A DNA stretch of 64,000 bases, taken from contig JEMY01000012.1 of NCBI GenBank assembly GCA_000585075.1, forward strand, positions 24,574-88,573, in the 5' to 3' direction. The DNA comes from Candidatus Accumulibacter regalis. GTDB taxonomy: Bacteria > Pseudomonadota > Gammaproteobacteria > Burkholderiales > Rhodocyclaceae. The notes beneath the pieces are model-generated. The model saw nothing but the letters and a program-made list of their open reading frames with translations, ran no database searches and was not told where the DNA came from. Made by a program: the position numbers and the translations under genes. This document shows positions 33,598-44,925 of this stretch, one piece after another (positions within the stretch are counted from its first letter, which is position 1; each line of letters begins with the position of its first letter).

Positions 33598-36500
33598 TTC
33601 AGGGCCAATCGCGCGCCGACGGCAGCGAACACGGCAAACGGTGCTTCCGCAGTACTCAACACGCACACCGATCTGGCCACGCGCGGCGCGCTGAGCAAGT
33701 TCGCCGAGGACCTCGAAGGCGACACGCTGTTCTGGCGCGTTCTCGGCAGCAGCCACGGCAGCGGCCGAATAGAAGCCGACGGCCAGACGCTGAGCTTCAC
33801 CCCGGAAGCCGGCTACAGCGGTGCAGCGACGCTGACGCTGCAGGCCGATGACGGTTTCGCCGCCGGCGCTCCGCTCGAGCTGACGATCGACGTCAGTGGC
33901 GCAAGCTTGCTGCGCCTGCATCTCGCGCAGTTGCCGGCGCTGGCCAGTGGCCAGTTTGCCCGCCTGCAGGCAAGCGCCGACTTCGCGGACGAGCAGTCCG
34001 TCGCCATCACCGACGCCGCCTATCTCACGCTCGGCAGCGCCGATCTGACGGAGCTCGGTGGCCGCTTGCCGAACCCGCTGCAGGTCGACGACACGCACGA
34101 CATTGTCCGGGCGACCGGCGTCGGCCCGGCGCTGCTCATGATTCAGCGCGTAGACAACGATGGACGCCTGGTCCAGGCCGCCGCGGCGATCAACGTTCGC
34201 GCTGCGGCGCTGCCCTTCGACCGCGAAGCCGGCGCAGAGGAGAACGAAAGTGCCAGCGGCTACGGCGGCGACGAAAGCCTGTCCATCGAGCCGGACGTCT
34301 ACCCGGGCACGCTCACCCTGATGCCGGGCGACACGCGGCAATTGAAGGTACGCCTGCCCGACCCCTACAGCGATCAGCCGATCGACATCCACACCGCGAG
34401 CCAGACGAACTTCTCCGGCGCACCGGAAACGCTGGAAAGCTACCTCGACCCGGAGAGCGGCGAAGGCTTCGACATCGTCATCCCGGCCACCCCGCCGGTG
34501 TACAGCGGCACGCGCTACGTCGTTTCCGACGCCAGCATCGCCAGCCTCGGCGAAGACGGGCTGATCACCGCCCTGCGACCCGGCGAAGTCAGCGTCGCCA
34601 TCGTTCACCTGGCCAGCGTCGTCGATCGCTACGGCGGCGTCAGCGACCAGGTCATCGGCCAGAGCACTATCCGCCTGCGTGTGCAGGCCGCCGCACTGAC
34701 CGACGATGACCCGAACACCGCCGCCCCGGCCGGCATCACCATCGCCGCCGACCAGGGTGGCGTGGTGCAGGCGGCGACCGGCGAGACGGTGATGATCGGA
34801 GCGGGAGCCCTGCGCGACGATGCGCTGGTCTCGATACGGCGCATCGCCGTGGCCGAATTGCTCGCCGAAACGGGAATGTCTGCGCCGGAACCGGAGGTCC
34901 TGCAAACCCTCGCGGCGTTCCGCCTCGATCTCGGCGAACAGGCAAGCAGCGTCCCGGTGCAACTGGCGATCCCGCTGCAGGCCGAGGTCGGGGTCGAAGT
35001 CGGCGACGAAGTCCTGTTTCTGCGCCGCGGCACCGCCCCCGACGTCAACGGCATCCTGCAGGACAAATGGTGGCTCCTAGACAACGGCTTCGTCGGCACC
35101 GACGCGCAGGGCCGGCTCGTCGCCCGCACCGCCAGCCCACCGTACGGCGGCGTCAGCGCTTCCGGCGATCTCGTTGTCGTGAAGACCCGCAGCAACCATG
35201 AGACCGGTGCGCTGACAGTGCGCGGCAACGGCGTCAACGTCTTTGCCCTGACGACGAATTCGCTGGCGATTTCGCTGGCTGGCAACCTGGCGAACGGCGG
35301 CTTGACGGGTGCCGGCGCAGCGACGAACCTGGTCGGCATGTTCGCCGGAAGGTCGGAAATCTACGCCATCAACCTGGACTTCGGCGGCGTCTACCAGGTC
35401 GTCCCGGTGCAGAGAAGCCTCGACAACGGCGAACTCACGCTGACCATCGCGACACCCGGAGAAAGCGGATCGGGCACCCGGGACACGGGCACTTCGCCGC
35501 GCATCACCGACGTCAAAATGCTCGCTGCCGGGAAGCTGCAGCTGACCGTCGAAGACCTCCAGCCGGCGGCAGTCCCCGGAATGGCGGCGCAAGCCAGCGC
35601 CCTGCGAGTGTGGATCTCCCCGGACGAGCCCAAGGTCGATCCGTACGGAAAAGCGAGTTCCGCCGTCTGGCGAAACGACAGTCAGGAAATGCGCGACGGC
35701 ATGCGCCTGTGGCAGAAGGTGGTCGACCTCGAAGCGGTCGCACCCGGTGCTGCGCGCATGACCGTGGACATCGACCTTCCGCCACAGCTGGCGCTGGGAC
35801 TCCATGTGATCACCGTACAGCGCATGCTGCAAAGCGTCGACCCGGCCAATCCCGGCGCGACACGCTGGCTGGCCAACGGCGAGGCGGGCCACGTCGCCCT
35901 CGCAGGACAGACCGACTTCAGCGTCGTGACCCTGGCCAACCGGATGCAGATTTTCAGGAATGGCGAGATCGTCAAGGAGATCCCCTATCTGGACGCCAAC
36001 GGCGACCCGACCGTCGGTGGCGGCAGCAAGACCGACCAGATCGCCTTCAGCCTCGACAACCGCCTCGTCTTCGTCGCCGGCGCGCACGGCACCATCCATG
36101 TCATCGATACGGCGACCATGAGCGCAACAACAAGCTTCAGCGTCGGAACGGTCAATGTCAGCAGCCTGGCCGTTTCCGGGCAGTGGCTCTATGTCGCCGA
36201 GGGCGGCCCCTACGACCCGGCTGGCAATTACCGTCTCCTGCGCGTCAATATCGACGAAACGGCCAGCGACTTCCTGGCCATCCGGCAAGTCGAGCTGCCC
36301 GCGGCAGTGAGCGGCCAGAACGCGCCGTACGGCTATATCGACATGGCGCTGACGCACGGCGCCCACAGCTACCTGGCGCTCACTGCCAGCAAGCAGAGCA
36401 TCGACGTGGCCATGGCGCGTAGCCAGCCGGACAGCGGCAACGTCTTCATCCTGGACCTGGATCAACTGCAGGAACGAAGCGGCCGCCTCGCCGCCACCGG

Positions 36501-37905
36501 CGCCGGCGCCTTCGTGCAGGTCGATTTCCCGACCCGCGAAGGAAAGGGGCCGCAGTACATTGCGTCCGCGGGCATCAAGGGCAATACGCTGCGACTGCTG
36601 CTCAGCGACGCACTTGACGACAACGCGGGCCTGGCCACGATCACCGTCGAGTTGAGCAATTCGGGAAGACTTCAGGGAGCGCCGGTCTTCAGGCAAATCC
36701 CGATGTCCGGCGCACTGCCCGGCATGAGCCGCCTCGACGGCAACTACCAGCTGAATATCCAGCGTGCGCAATCGCCAGCGGTGATCGTTGCGCGCAACGG
36801 CAGCGAATACGCGCTCGTCGCCGACTATTTCTTCGACTTCGTCGATTCGCTGTACGCGCTGGACGAGCCTCAGAACGGCGCCCGGCAGGCAGGCGGCAAG
36901 ATCGGTATCGTCAAGAATCCCTTCGCTGCGGCGCCGGAATATCTCGGCGCGACCTCGCCGATCATCGACGCCAACTTTTCACGCCTGCAAGTCACCGACG
37001 GCGGCAGGACGCTGTGGGCCGACATCCGTTACTGGCCGACCATTGGCGAAGCACCGCCAGCGAGCGGCCTCCTGGTCTGGGACCTGGACGCGCTCATCGC
37101 CGCCGCGGAAAGAAATTCGCTCGCCAGGCAGGCGTCGCCACGACCCCTGCCGATCGATCGCCAGCGAATCGACGGCGTGACGACCCAGGTCGTCACTCCG
37201 AGCAAGCTGAACCTCGCCGACAGCCCGCAACTGACTTCCGGCTGGATCCACGGAATGGCGACCAGCCAACTGCTGCAACCCGACGCGGTGGAATTCACGG
37301 CGCCGGTCGATGGCGGCCAGTTCCTCCGGACGACCATCGCCCCTGACGCGGGCGGAAAAGTCCCTGAGATCAACTACGGCGACGTCGCCCGCGTAGACCT
37401 CTTCAAGCTCATCCGTGACGAGTACGCAAGCACGCTGGCCGATCTGAACGACGCCGACTTCAACATCAACTGGGAAAACATCGAGGTCGGCGGCGCTGCG
37501 CAGTTGGTCAGGGACGGCCAGGGCTTCCTGCTCACCGCCGAACGCGAGGATGGATTCACGTCGGCGCAGGCAGCGACCAATGCGACCTACTCCGGACTGC
37601 AAGCGGTCGGCACCGACCTGGGGAAAAAGACGCTCCGCGACAGCGGCATCGTCTTCCTCGCACCGAAAATCGATGTCGATCGCCTGCGCCAGGGCAGGAC
37701 GCTGCCTTCCGCCGACATCACCCTCTCCCTCAAGGGCTACGACAGGAACGATCCCGAAAAGCGCCTGCTCCTGAGACTGCGCGTCGTGGATTACACGCGA
37801 GCGGCCGAGACCGTTTTCTTCGGCGACCGGCCGCTGAACAATCCGGGGTACCACCCCTTCGCCGGCGCAGCCGGCCTCAGTGCGCGCCCCGGCGCCGAGA
37901 ACGAC

Positions 37906-38060
37906 CTTCTCGACGTGTGGCGGGTGGAGCAACGATTGAAGTACCTGGGCTTTGGCCTCTCCGCAATGAATACGGGAGAAATCACCGTCAACGGCACAAT
38001 CGACGACGCCGAGCACATCGCCTTGCGGCAGTTTGACCAGATCATCGATGGAAAGACCAC
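37906..38060 (+). other. Peptidoglycan-binding-like module
   Basis: The stretch DVWRVEQRLKYLGFG, followed by a short G-rich turn (VNGTIDDAEHIALRQFDQII), follows the pattern of PG_binding_1 domains (three-helix fold, Q..L..LG....G..D..T..A...FQ). Its location just before a GH19-like domain is the usual arrangement in endolysins and spore or cell-wall hydrolases. The call rests on pattern and context only. Confidence 0.5.
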
Positions 38061-38460
38061 CTACGCCACCACCCTTACGGAGCAAATCACGGTAGGGGGA
38101 CGAGCCAGCACGCGCACCACCCCGCTGCCGCCCGTCACGCTTTCCGAGCGTGACGTCGCCTGGCTGAACGCCTACAACGCACCGCACTGGCTCGATTTCT
38201 TTCCGTCCGGAAGTCAGCAGCTCGTGGGCTGGGAAGACATGACCGACAAGACGAACCCCACTGCAGCGATGGGCACCAGCTGGATCTATGACCTCATGCT
38301 TTCGGCGCAAGATGCAGCGACTGCGCAGGGCAGGCCTTATGCGCTGTGGTTCAACGGCACCGGCTCCTTGGGCACGATGCTCAACCTGGGGATCAATGAG
38401 CGATACGTGTCACTTCCAAACCAGACGGCGATCGACGGAGACGAGTGGCTGTTCGGCCTG

Positions 38461-40436
38461 CGATCAGATAACGGGGGAATAACAGCAGCTTTGAATACCG
38501 GAACATGGAACTATACAAATGCGCTCGCCTTGTCGGAACTTCTTCAAAACCCCAATCGACGCCGCGGCGTCACTGACCCGGAAAACCCTTTGATAAATGG
38601 ACGAGGGATCAACAATCAGATGGAAGCCTTGCGTGACTTCCTGGCTGTATACGCTTCCGTCCGCACAGACGAGGTAAGCGGCAATGGATCGCTCGACGAG
38701 CAGGTGCAGCGGGTTCGTTCGGGAAGCACGCCTGAAGAGCAGCTGACCATTCATCGAGCATTGTTTGGCGACGGAACATCGGCCGGAGGAATCATCAACA
38801 ATGGCAAGCTGCTATTAGGTGGTCTTGGCGACCACGGTGGAGGTATTGGTTCACAACTGACTGCCGAGTCGCTGGCGGCAATCATGGGCTCGACTGCGGC
38901 ACGAATGGCCACGTGGGTTGATCCACTGAATGAGGCCATGCAAACGTTCGAAATAAGCACCCCAAAGCGGATCGCGGCTTTTCTAGCCAATGTGCGAAAA
39001 GAGACCAGAAACCTTCAAGTTCTTTCTGAAAACACGAATTGGAATCTTAACGCCGTAGGCTTGGACGGGAATTACACCCAAAGATTTCGTCGCTTTGCGA
39101 CCGCGAATGCAGCGACGATAGCAGCCTACCAAAATCAGAGTGCCGACAACAAAGCTGACTATGCGTACTTTAGTCCAGCCAATGGCAATACGGAAACAGA
39201 TGATGGCCACAAATACAAAGGACGAGGCCTGTTGCAACTAACTTGGAAGAATAACTACCGGCGGGCGACCGTTGGCCTGAATTTAGTCTACGGGCCTGAG
39301 ACCTACGACTTAATTACCAATTTTCAGTCGGTAACAACCAACTCAGTGGTAGCGGCTCGAACTGCGGCATGGTTTTGGCATAGCGGCTCTTCGCGCGGAA
39401 ATCTTAACAGCATCGTTGACCGGAGTGAAACAACAGACGAGCGAAACTTTCAATCAACTGTTCTAGGCATCCGAGCTGGAGAGGACCCTCAGAGATTAGG
39501 TATATGGCGCTCAATTAATGATGTCATCTATGAAGAAAACTCCTTTGGAAATATGGGAAAGGTCTTGGAAGCCATTGGAATACCAACAGAGAAGAAAACT
39601 GGATACAACACCCAATTCGGAATTAGTTTGAGAAAAAAAGAAATACAAGAAACGCAACCAAACGTAGCGCGCCTCCTCTTGGCTCCTACCGACACCGGCA
39701 GCAACGCAATTGAGCTTGGTAACGCGGAACAGATGGTACCGCGTGAATTCTATCTTCAGACTGGAGAGATCTACATGCTACCTCCTGAAATACCCAGCAC
39801 GGAGCCGTCACAAACGTCATTCACGCCCACTGCCCAAGTAATTCAATCAAATAGCAACGACTTGCATGACACGATTGGTGTCTGTCACCTCAGCCCTTCC
39901 GCAAAACAGATAAGCATTCAGAATGATAGAAATGGCTATTACGCACTCTCGGTCAGATTAATAGCAAGCAGCATTTTTGCAGACGAACCGCATCTGCCTC
40001 CGCAATTGAATGTCAATTACGAGAATGCAGAAGTTATTACATTAGAACAACCAAAGCATGGCCGCATTAGCAAAGATTTATCTCCCGGAAGAGATATATC
40101 TTATTATCCAGATGCCAACTATACCGGCAATGACAGGGTTTCTTTTCTGGTCACCATTGAGGGAACGAAGGTCAAACTAGTATACTTTATTAAGGTGGAT
40201 TCAATTTATGACATAACCACAACCACCGATCCAAATATGTATAGAAAGAATTGTCCCCATCCCAATCCGTGGCGAATTCCTCGTGGAAGCGACACTAACA
40301 AGTATGACAAGCTGCCGCTCGCCATAGAAACTACGCTAGACGTATTCAGTACTGGCTTCTCATTCGAGCCTCTCGCTGGCGCTACATTGGCTCTACTGAC
40401 CGGTGATGGAAAGAATATCCGAATAACTTTGAACGA
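38461..40436 (+). other. AT-rich patch inside the giant gene
   Basis: Base composition falls sharply in this interval: 22 of 60 bases are G or C at 40,021-40,080, against 38 of 60 at 40,501-40,560. Codon use changes with it (many AAA, AAT, ATA and TTA codons that are almost absent elsewhere in the gene). The frame stays open throughout. The right boundary is abrupt near 40,437, where GC-rich codons resume within the matrixin-like domain. I saw no flanking direct repeats or mobile-element genes. Confidence 0.8.
38860..39420 (+). other. GH19 chitinase/lysozyme-like domain
   Basis: The translation holds the two hallmark blocks of family GH19. The first is FLANVRKETRNLQVLSE, whose Glu (codon 39,001-39,003) occupies the place of the catalytic acid of the HET/HES motif. 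The second is KYKGRGLLQLTWKNNY (39,211-39,258), matching the Y.GRG..QLT...NY signature. A W-rich end (AARTAAWFWHSG) follows, as in phage-type GH19 endolysins. The usual His before the catalytic Glu is Lys here. The substrate may be peptidoglycan, given the preceding peptidoglycan-binding-like module, or chitin. Confidence 0.75.
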
Positions 40437-40660
40437 ATCCGCCGCCGGCTACGGCTGGTTCGTCGACCTCACGCCCTCCGACAACGCCGAGTTCCTGCCC
40501 ACAAGCAACCCGTTCGAGTTGATCGCCAGACCGGGCTCCGACGCCGAGGGCAGGATGGATCTGCTCACCGTTCTGCGCCATGAATACGGCCACGCGGCGG
40601 GACTCGAGCACAGCGGCGACAGCCACGACCTGATGGCGTCAACACTTCTGCCCGGCGTGC
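40330..40660 (+). other. Matrixin-like zinc metalloprotease domain
   Basis: The consensus HExxHxxGxxH zinc site is complete as HEYGHAAGLEH (40,579-40,611), preceded by GRMDLLTVLR and followed by a Met-turn-like DLMAS. An upstream block (GWFVDLTPSDNAEF) is typical of the matrixin-like modules embedded in giant surface proteins. The catalytic Glu and three His are present, so activity is plausible: self-processing of the giant protein or cleavage of extracellular targets. The N-terminal part of the domain lies in the AT-rich patch and the zinc site in GC-rich sequence. Confidence 0.8.
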
Positions 40661-42360
40661 GTCGCCTGCCCACGTCCAGCGAACTCGCCGCGCTGCACGG
40701 TCTGCTCGCCGGCACCAACTCGGCACCGTTGCCGTACGATCCTTCCACCCCTCCCGGCGCACCGCTGCCGCTGAGCCGTAGCGTCGGATCGCTGCGGCTC
40801 AGCCGGCTGCGCCCAGCCGAAACAAACGACCCGGCCGGCGACACGCTCAGCGCTGCGATCGCACAGTTCAGCATTGCCGCCAACCCCACCCTGCTTGACG
40901 CCGGCTTCATCGACGGCTCTGCCTGGTCCACCAGCGGCGAAGTCGTCTTCACGCAGGGTGCTGCGACGCTCAGGGAAGCTGCCTCGTCGCAGACCCGCCT
41001 CAACCAGGCCTTTGTCGTCGGCGCCAACGACGGTACGCTGTCCTTCACCCTGGCCGACATCGCCCTGGACGACGTCGACGCCGCGCCCGACGACGCCTTC
41101 GAAGTGGCGCTCATCGACGCCAGCACCGGGCAATCGCTGATGGGTGGCAGCGGCCTTGCCAACAGTGACGCGATCTTCAACCTGCAAGCGGATGGGAGCG
41201 AGCACAGGGCCGCCGGCGTCACGACCTTGCACAACGCCGACGGCGGCGTGTCGGTCGTCGTCGACCTGACCGGCATCGCCCCGGGTACGGTCGTCAACCT
41301 GAGCTTCGACCTGATCGGCTTTGGGCGCGGTGCCGCCGCGGTCAGCAGCCAGGTCACGGTCCGCGACCTGCGGCTCGGTGGCGGGCAAGCGCTTGCAGCG
41401 CGGGACGACGAGGCAACCACCGCCGAGGACACGCCACTACGCATCGCCGTCCTGGACAACGATTCAGGCGTGCAGTCTGGCGACGAGATCGGCAGCGAGA
41501 CGAGCGGCATCGTTCCCGTGCTCGTCGACGGCCCGCTGCATGGCAAGGTGGCCGTCAATGGCGACGGCAGCTTCACCTACAGCCCGCAAGCCGACTGGAA
41601 CGGCACCGATCGCTTCGCCTATCGCCTGCTCGGCAAGGAGGTCGAATCGAATATCGCCACCGTCCGCGTGATCGTCACCCCGGTCAACGACGCGCCGACG
41701 CTGAGCGCCGGGGGCCTGCAGGCGACCTACGCCGACGAGGATTTCACGCTCGAACTGAGGAGCAGCGATCCGGATGACGACCGCATCAATGGCTGGCAAA
41801 TCGATTGGGGCGACGGCCAGATCGTCGACATCGACGGCAATCCCGGCCAAGTCAGCCACCGCTACAGCGGTGTACTCGGCGAAGTGCTCATTCGTGCCAC
41901 GGCCGTAGACGATGATGGCCGCTATGCGCTCGATCCGCTGGCCGTGACGATTCTGCCGCCGCCCTTGCAAGTCACTTCGTTCAGCTACGACCATGGCGGC
42001 TTTACCGTGCGTTTCAACGACGTCTTCGAGGCCGGCAGGATCAATCTCTACGACTCAGCGCTCACCGGTCTCGGCGCGGCGGACATCGTTCTCATCGGCA
42101 GTGCCGGCGTGGTCAGCGGATCGCTGGTCGTCGACGCGGATTACCGGGGCTTGCGCTACCTGGTCGGCGGCAACGGCCTGCTCGCCGACACCTACCGCCT
42201 GACGCTGAGGAGTGGGCCGCAGGCGTTTCACAGCGCATGGAGTGACCTCGACGGCAACGGTGACGGCGACATCGTTCCCGGCGACGATTTTCGCACCTCG
42301 TTCACGCTCGACGCCGTGCCGGCAACGCAGCTGGCGCTGCCCGACTTCATGCGCGGGCCC

Positions 42361-42930
42361 GGCCAGGCGGTCAATGTGCCGGCCGCCGGCCAGCATCTGC
42401 CGCTGACCTTGCTCAGCCCGGGCGAGGTGCGGCAGCTGAGCTTCGTTATCCGTTTCGATCCCGCGCTGCTTGAAATCAGCGCTGCGCTCCCCGGCTCCGG
42501 CCTGCCTGCCGATGCCGTGCTGAAGATCGACCGCCCGCTTCGCGGTGAACTTCGGGTGAATATCGAGACCGCAACCGCCATCGCCGCCGGCACGGTCACG
42601 CTGCTCGACCTCGTCGCCAGCGTTCCGGCGACGGCACCGTACGGCACGCAGCAGGTACTCGATATCCAGCAGGTGTCGATCAACGCGCAGTCGCTCGCCG
42701 GCGCCGACCGCGACGGGCTGCAGAGTGTCGGCTATGGCGGCGACACCAACGGCAACGGCACCTGGGAAAAAGCCGATCTGGCGCTGATTTCGCGGCTTGC
42801 CTTGCAAGCGGACAACGGTTTTGCCGCCTGGTCGCGAATCGATCCTCTGCTCGTCGCCGACGTCGATTCCGACCACCGAATCACGTCAGCGGATGTGTCC
42901 GCGATCGGGCAAAACTTGCACGACCTGCAA
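42361..42930 (+). other. C-terminal cohesin-like and dockerin-like modules
   Basis: GQAVNVPAAGQHLPLTLL and LSFVIRFDPALLEIS resemble the start of cohesin-type beta sandwiches, with NIETATAIAAGTVTLLDLVA as the typical later strand. Directly after, GDTNGNGTWEKADL and DVDSDHRITSADV are two EF-hand-like loops in the spacing of type I dockerins. The first loop of the second module is less perfect. The protein then ends after about 85 residues. Confidence 0.65.
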
Positions 42931-43352
42931 TGGCCCCAGGGAGCGAAGGCGCCGACGGGGCTGTCCTTGACCTTTGCCGAGCCGCAGGCGTGGCCAGGGC
43001 AGCCGCAGATCGACTTCGGCGCCCCCTTCGCCGGCTTCACCTTCGGCAGCGACGACCCGCGCTACCGGCGCGACAACTGGAAGCTGTCCTTCGTCACCCA
43101 ACTGGCAGGCAAGACCGTCAATCCAAACAGCCGTTTGCAGGTGACGCTGGACTCCTCGCCGCAAGCCACCCGGTCGGCCTGAGTACCGGCCCGCGGCGCC
43201 TGCTGGCGTCGCTTCTACCGCCCAACCGGACCGCCGGACGGCAAGGAAACGCTGCCCGGCCACGCTTCTTGTGAACGCGCGAACGTGATACGTTTCCGCC
43301 TGTGCCGGCAATGGTGCTGCGCAAGTCTGCTCACAATTTCAAGGATAGAAAG

Positions 43353-43730
43353 ATGGCCAAGAGACAGTTTGAGGCGATAGTGCCGGCGGAGGCTGGCTGG
43401 ATAGTGATTTCCATCGACACCTCGGCGAAGGACGACATCAAGACCTGGAGCATCACCGAACGCTTCAACGTGATCGGTTTCGGCGTCCGCGCCGACGACG
43501 GCTACCCTGTGCCGATCACGGCCATCGGCCCGCTGGCGCTGTGCAACATGGACGATGGCGGCGACAAGGCGAACGACTGCTATACCGGTTTCTTCCTGCA
43601 GGCGCCGAACGGCTGGATCACCGGCGCCGTTCCGGAGACGAGATGGCCGGATCTCGACAGCCTGTTCAATCAGGCTGCCCACGTCTATATCGGCATGGGA
43701 CGTATCGAACCGGGCGAACTGGTCGTCTGA
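43353..43730 (+). CDS. Small unrecognised protein
   Basis: The 125-aa product from the ATG at 43,353 has a good ribosome-binding site (AAGGA, 7 nt upstream); a longer frame from 43,302 does not. No signal peptide or membrane segment is seen. The sequence has mixed alpha/beta character with a Cys pair (LCNMDDG and NDCYTGF). I do not recognise a family. It lies 170 nt after the giant gene in the same direction, and a hairpin follows its stop. Confidence 0.6.
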   Translation: MAKRQFEAIVPAEAGWIVISIDTSAKDDIKTWSITERFNVIGFGVRADDGYPVPITAIGPLALCNMDDGGDKANDCYTGFFLQAPNGWITGAVPETRWPDLDSLFNQAAHVYIGMGRIEPGELVV

Positions 43731-43747
43731 GGCGCACGAGCGCAGCG

Positions 43748-43778
43748 CCACGGCCCGCTGCGCACAGCGGGTTCGTGG
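43748..43778 (+). terminator. Hairpin after the small unknown gene
   Basis: CCCGCTG (43,754-43,760) and CAGCGGG (43,765-43,771) pair perfectly around a CGCA loop, and CCACG/CGTGG extends the stem after a small internal loop. There is no T tract, so termination is only suggested by its position 18 nt after a stop codon. Confidence 0.4.
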
Positions 43779-43963
43779 TGGCCTTGCAGGATTGTCGGGG
43801 TCGTGGAGAGCGGCGTTCTTGACAAGACTTTCGGCGACCATGACCGCCGCCTGAAACCCGTGCGCTGGCGGGATTTCACCTGCTCCACGCCGCTGCCCGC
43901 GTCGCCGAATCCGGACAGGCACTCGCCAGCCACACTCCCACGCCGCTCCACTTTGCTTCGCGA

Positions 43964-44839
43964 CTACGAGAAGGGATCGTTGCGCAGGCCGCCGAGGGCG
44001 AAGAAATTGCGGATGTCGTTGAGGTCACGACGGTAGCGCGGCTGCAGTGCCTTGTACATCGCGGCGATCCGCTGGCGAAGCGCCTCCGGCAGAGGGTGAT
44101 CCGCGGTCTTGATGATCACCAGGAAGGGCACCTTGAAGGTCGATTGAACGCTGACCTCGGCAGGAAAATGGCGGCTGACCAGACTTTCGAACTCTTCCTT
44201 GAGAAACGCCGCGCGCAAGGAGCGCTCGTAATCCAGCGAAAAAATGTGCGGTTGATGGTCGGCATTCATGTAAGCGAAGAAAATGACCGACTTGAGCGAC
44301 TTCAGACGACTGAAATCGGTGAGGTACAGGGCGCCACCCGGACGCAACACGCGAGCCACCTCGGCCAGGCAGTCGTCGAGGTGTTGCAGGGTCGGGAGGT
44401 GATGCAGCGCCATGGTACTGATCACCGCATCGAAACTGTGATCGGCGAAGCTGTCCAGGCGGGTGATGTCGCCCTGACGGAAATCCACGTTGCTCAGGGC
44501 CAGCTCCTGCACATGGCGCTGCGCGTCGGCGAGCATTGCCGGCGAGAGGTCGAGGCCAGTGAAGGCGATTTCGGGATTGAACTGGGCGACCTGGGCAAGC
44601 TGTGTCGCCGGACCGCAACCGAGGTCGAGCACCGTTTTGCCCCCCTGGACGACCTGGCTGATACGCGCCGAATGGAACAGGTACGACGAGGCCATGATGC
44701 CGTCGATGCGCCCGGCTTCCGCGTAGGCGGCAACCTGTTGCGGGTCGTCCATGACCAGGTCGGGCTCGGGCTCGCGTGGCAGGCTGCGGCTGACCAGCAG
44801 TTCGCGCAGGAAGGTCGGGATCAGGGCGGGGTTCGGCAT
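43964..44839 (-). CDS. Class I SAM-dependent methyltransferase
   Basis: The 291-aa product from the ATG at 44,839 carries the Rossmann-fold SAM motifs. Motif I is VLDLGCGPA, then FTGLDLSPAML, FRQGDI, and the post-motif block FDAVISTMALHHL, followed by VLRPGGALYLTDF. This is the Methyltransf_11/25 type; the acceptor substrate cannot be told. The open frame extends to 44,878, but that start would lie inside the terminator hairpin of the upstream gene, so the later ATG was chosen. Transcription must begin between that terminator and the ATG or by read-through. Confidence 0.85.
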   Translation of the reverse strand: MPNPALIPTFLRELLVSRSLPREPEPDLVMDDPQQVAAYAEAGRIDGIMASSYLFHSARISQVVQGGKTVLDLGCGPATQLAQVAQFNPEIAFTGLDLSPAMLADAQRHVQELALSNVDFRQGDITRLDSFADHSFDAVISTMALHHLPTLQHLDDCLAEVARVLRPGGALYLTDFSRLKSLKSVIFFAYMNADHQPHIFSLDYERSLRAAFLKEEFESLVSRHFPAEVSVQSTFKVPFLVIIKTADHPLPEALRQRIAAMYKALQPRYRRDLNDIRNFFALGGLRNDPFS

Positions 44840-44855
44840 CGCCCGTTTATATACG

Positions 44856-44886
44856 AAAAAGCCCCGCTTGCCAAGCAAGCGGGGCT
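44856..44886 (-). terminator. Rho-independent terminator of the PEP-CTERM gene
   Basis: AGCCCCGCTTGC (44,860-44,871) pairs perfectly over 12 bp with 44,875-44,886 around a three-base loop. Read leftward, the stem is followed by a run of five T. Two shorter hairpins (44,897-44,913 and 44,915-44,939, the latter spanning the stop codon) precede it, which suggests a strongly terminated, abundant transcript. Confidence 0.88.
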
Positions 44887-44925
44887 CCCGAAACGAGGGG
44901 GCTATTCGCCCCCCGCAAAGCCCGA

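Larger units (their letters stand above)
32323..43182 (+). pseudogene. Giant repeat protein, 3' part carrying the enzymatic modules
   Basis: The frame runs 3,619 codons from a TTG without a ribosome-binding site, so it looks like the displaced end of the giant gene rather than an independent gene. Module order: a YD-repeat-like stretch (YTLDAQGTINGIAF, YRYDSAGRLILVRR; about 32,780-33,050), dockerin-like (33,451), Ig/Big-like domains, a long unique region with propeller-like strands (36,000-37,800), peptidoglycan-binding-like (37,906), GH19-like (38,860), a cadherin-like unit, matrixin-like (40,330), a VCBS/cadherin-like unit (about 41,400-41,690), a PKD-like stretch, cohesin-like and dockerin-like. 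The C-terminus (QVTLDSSPQATRSA) has no PEP-CTERM, LPXTG or RTX signal. With one 22-bp copy removed the intact protein would be 12,082 aa. If the duplication is an artefact, this is simply the rest of a functional CDS. Confidence 0.85.

Noticed and set aside
10074..34962. Very long leftward open frames opposite the giant gene (for example 13,095-17,615 with 1,506 codons, 22,587-26,660 with 1,357 codons, 32,263-34,962 with 899 codons)
   Set aside because: They mirror the GC-rich, stop-poor third positions of the giant gene, have no recognisable domain, are rich in R, A, G and V, and lack ribosome-binding sites. The forward frame shows clear domain repeats throughout.
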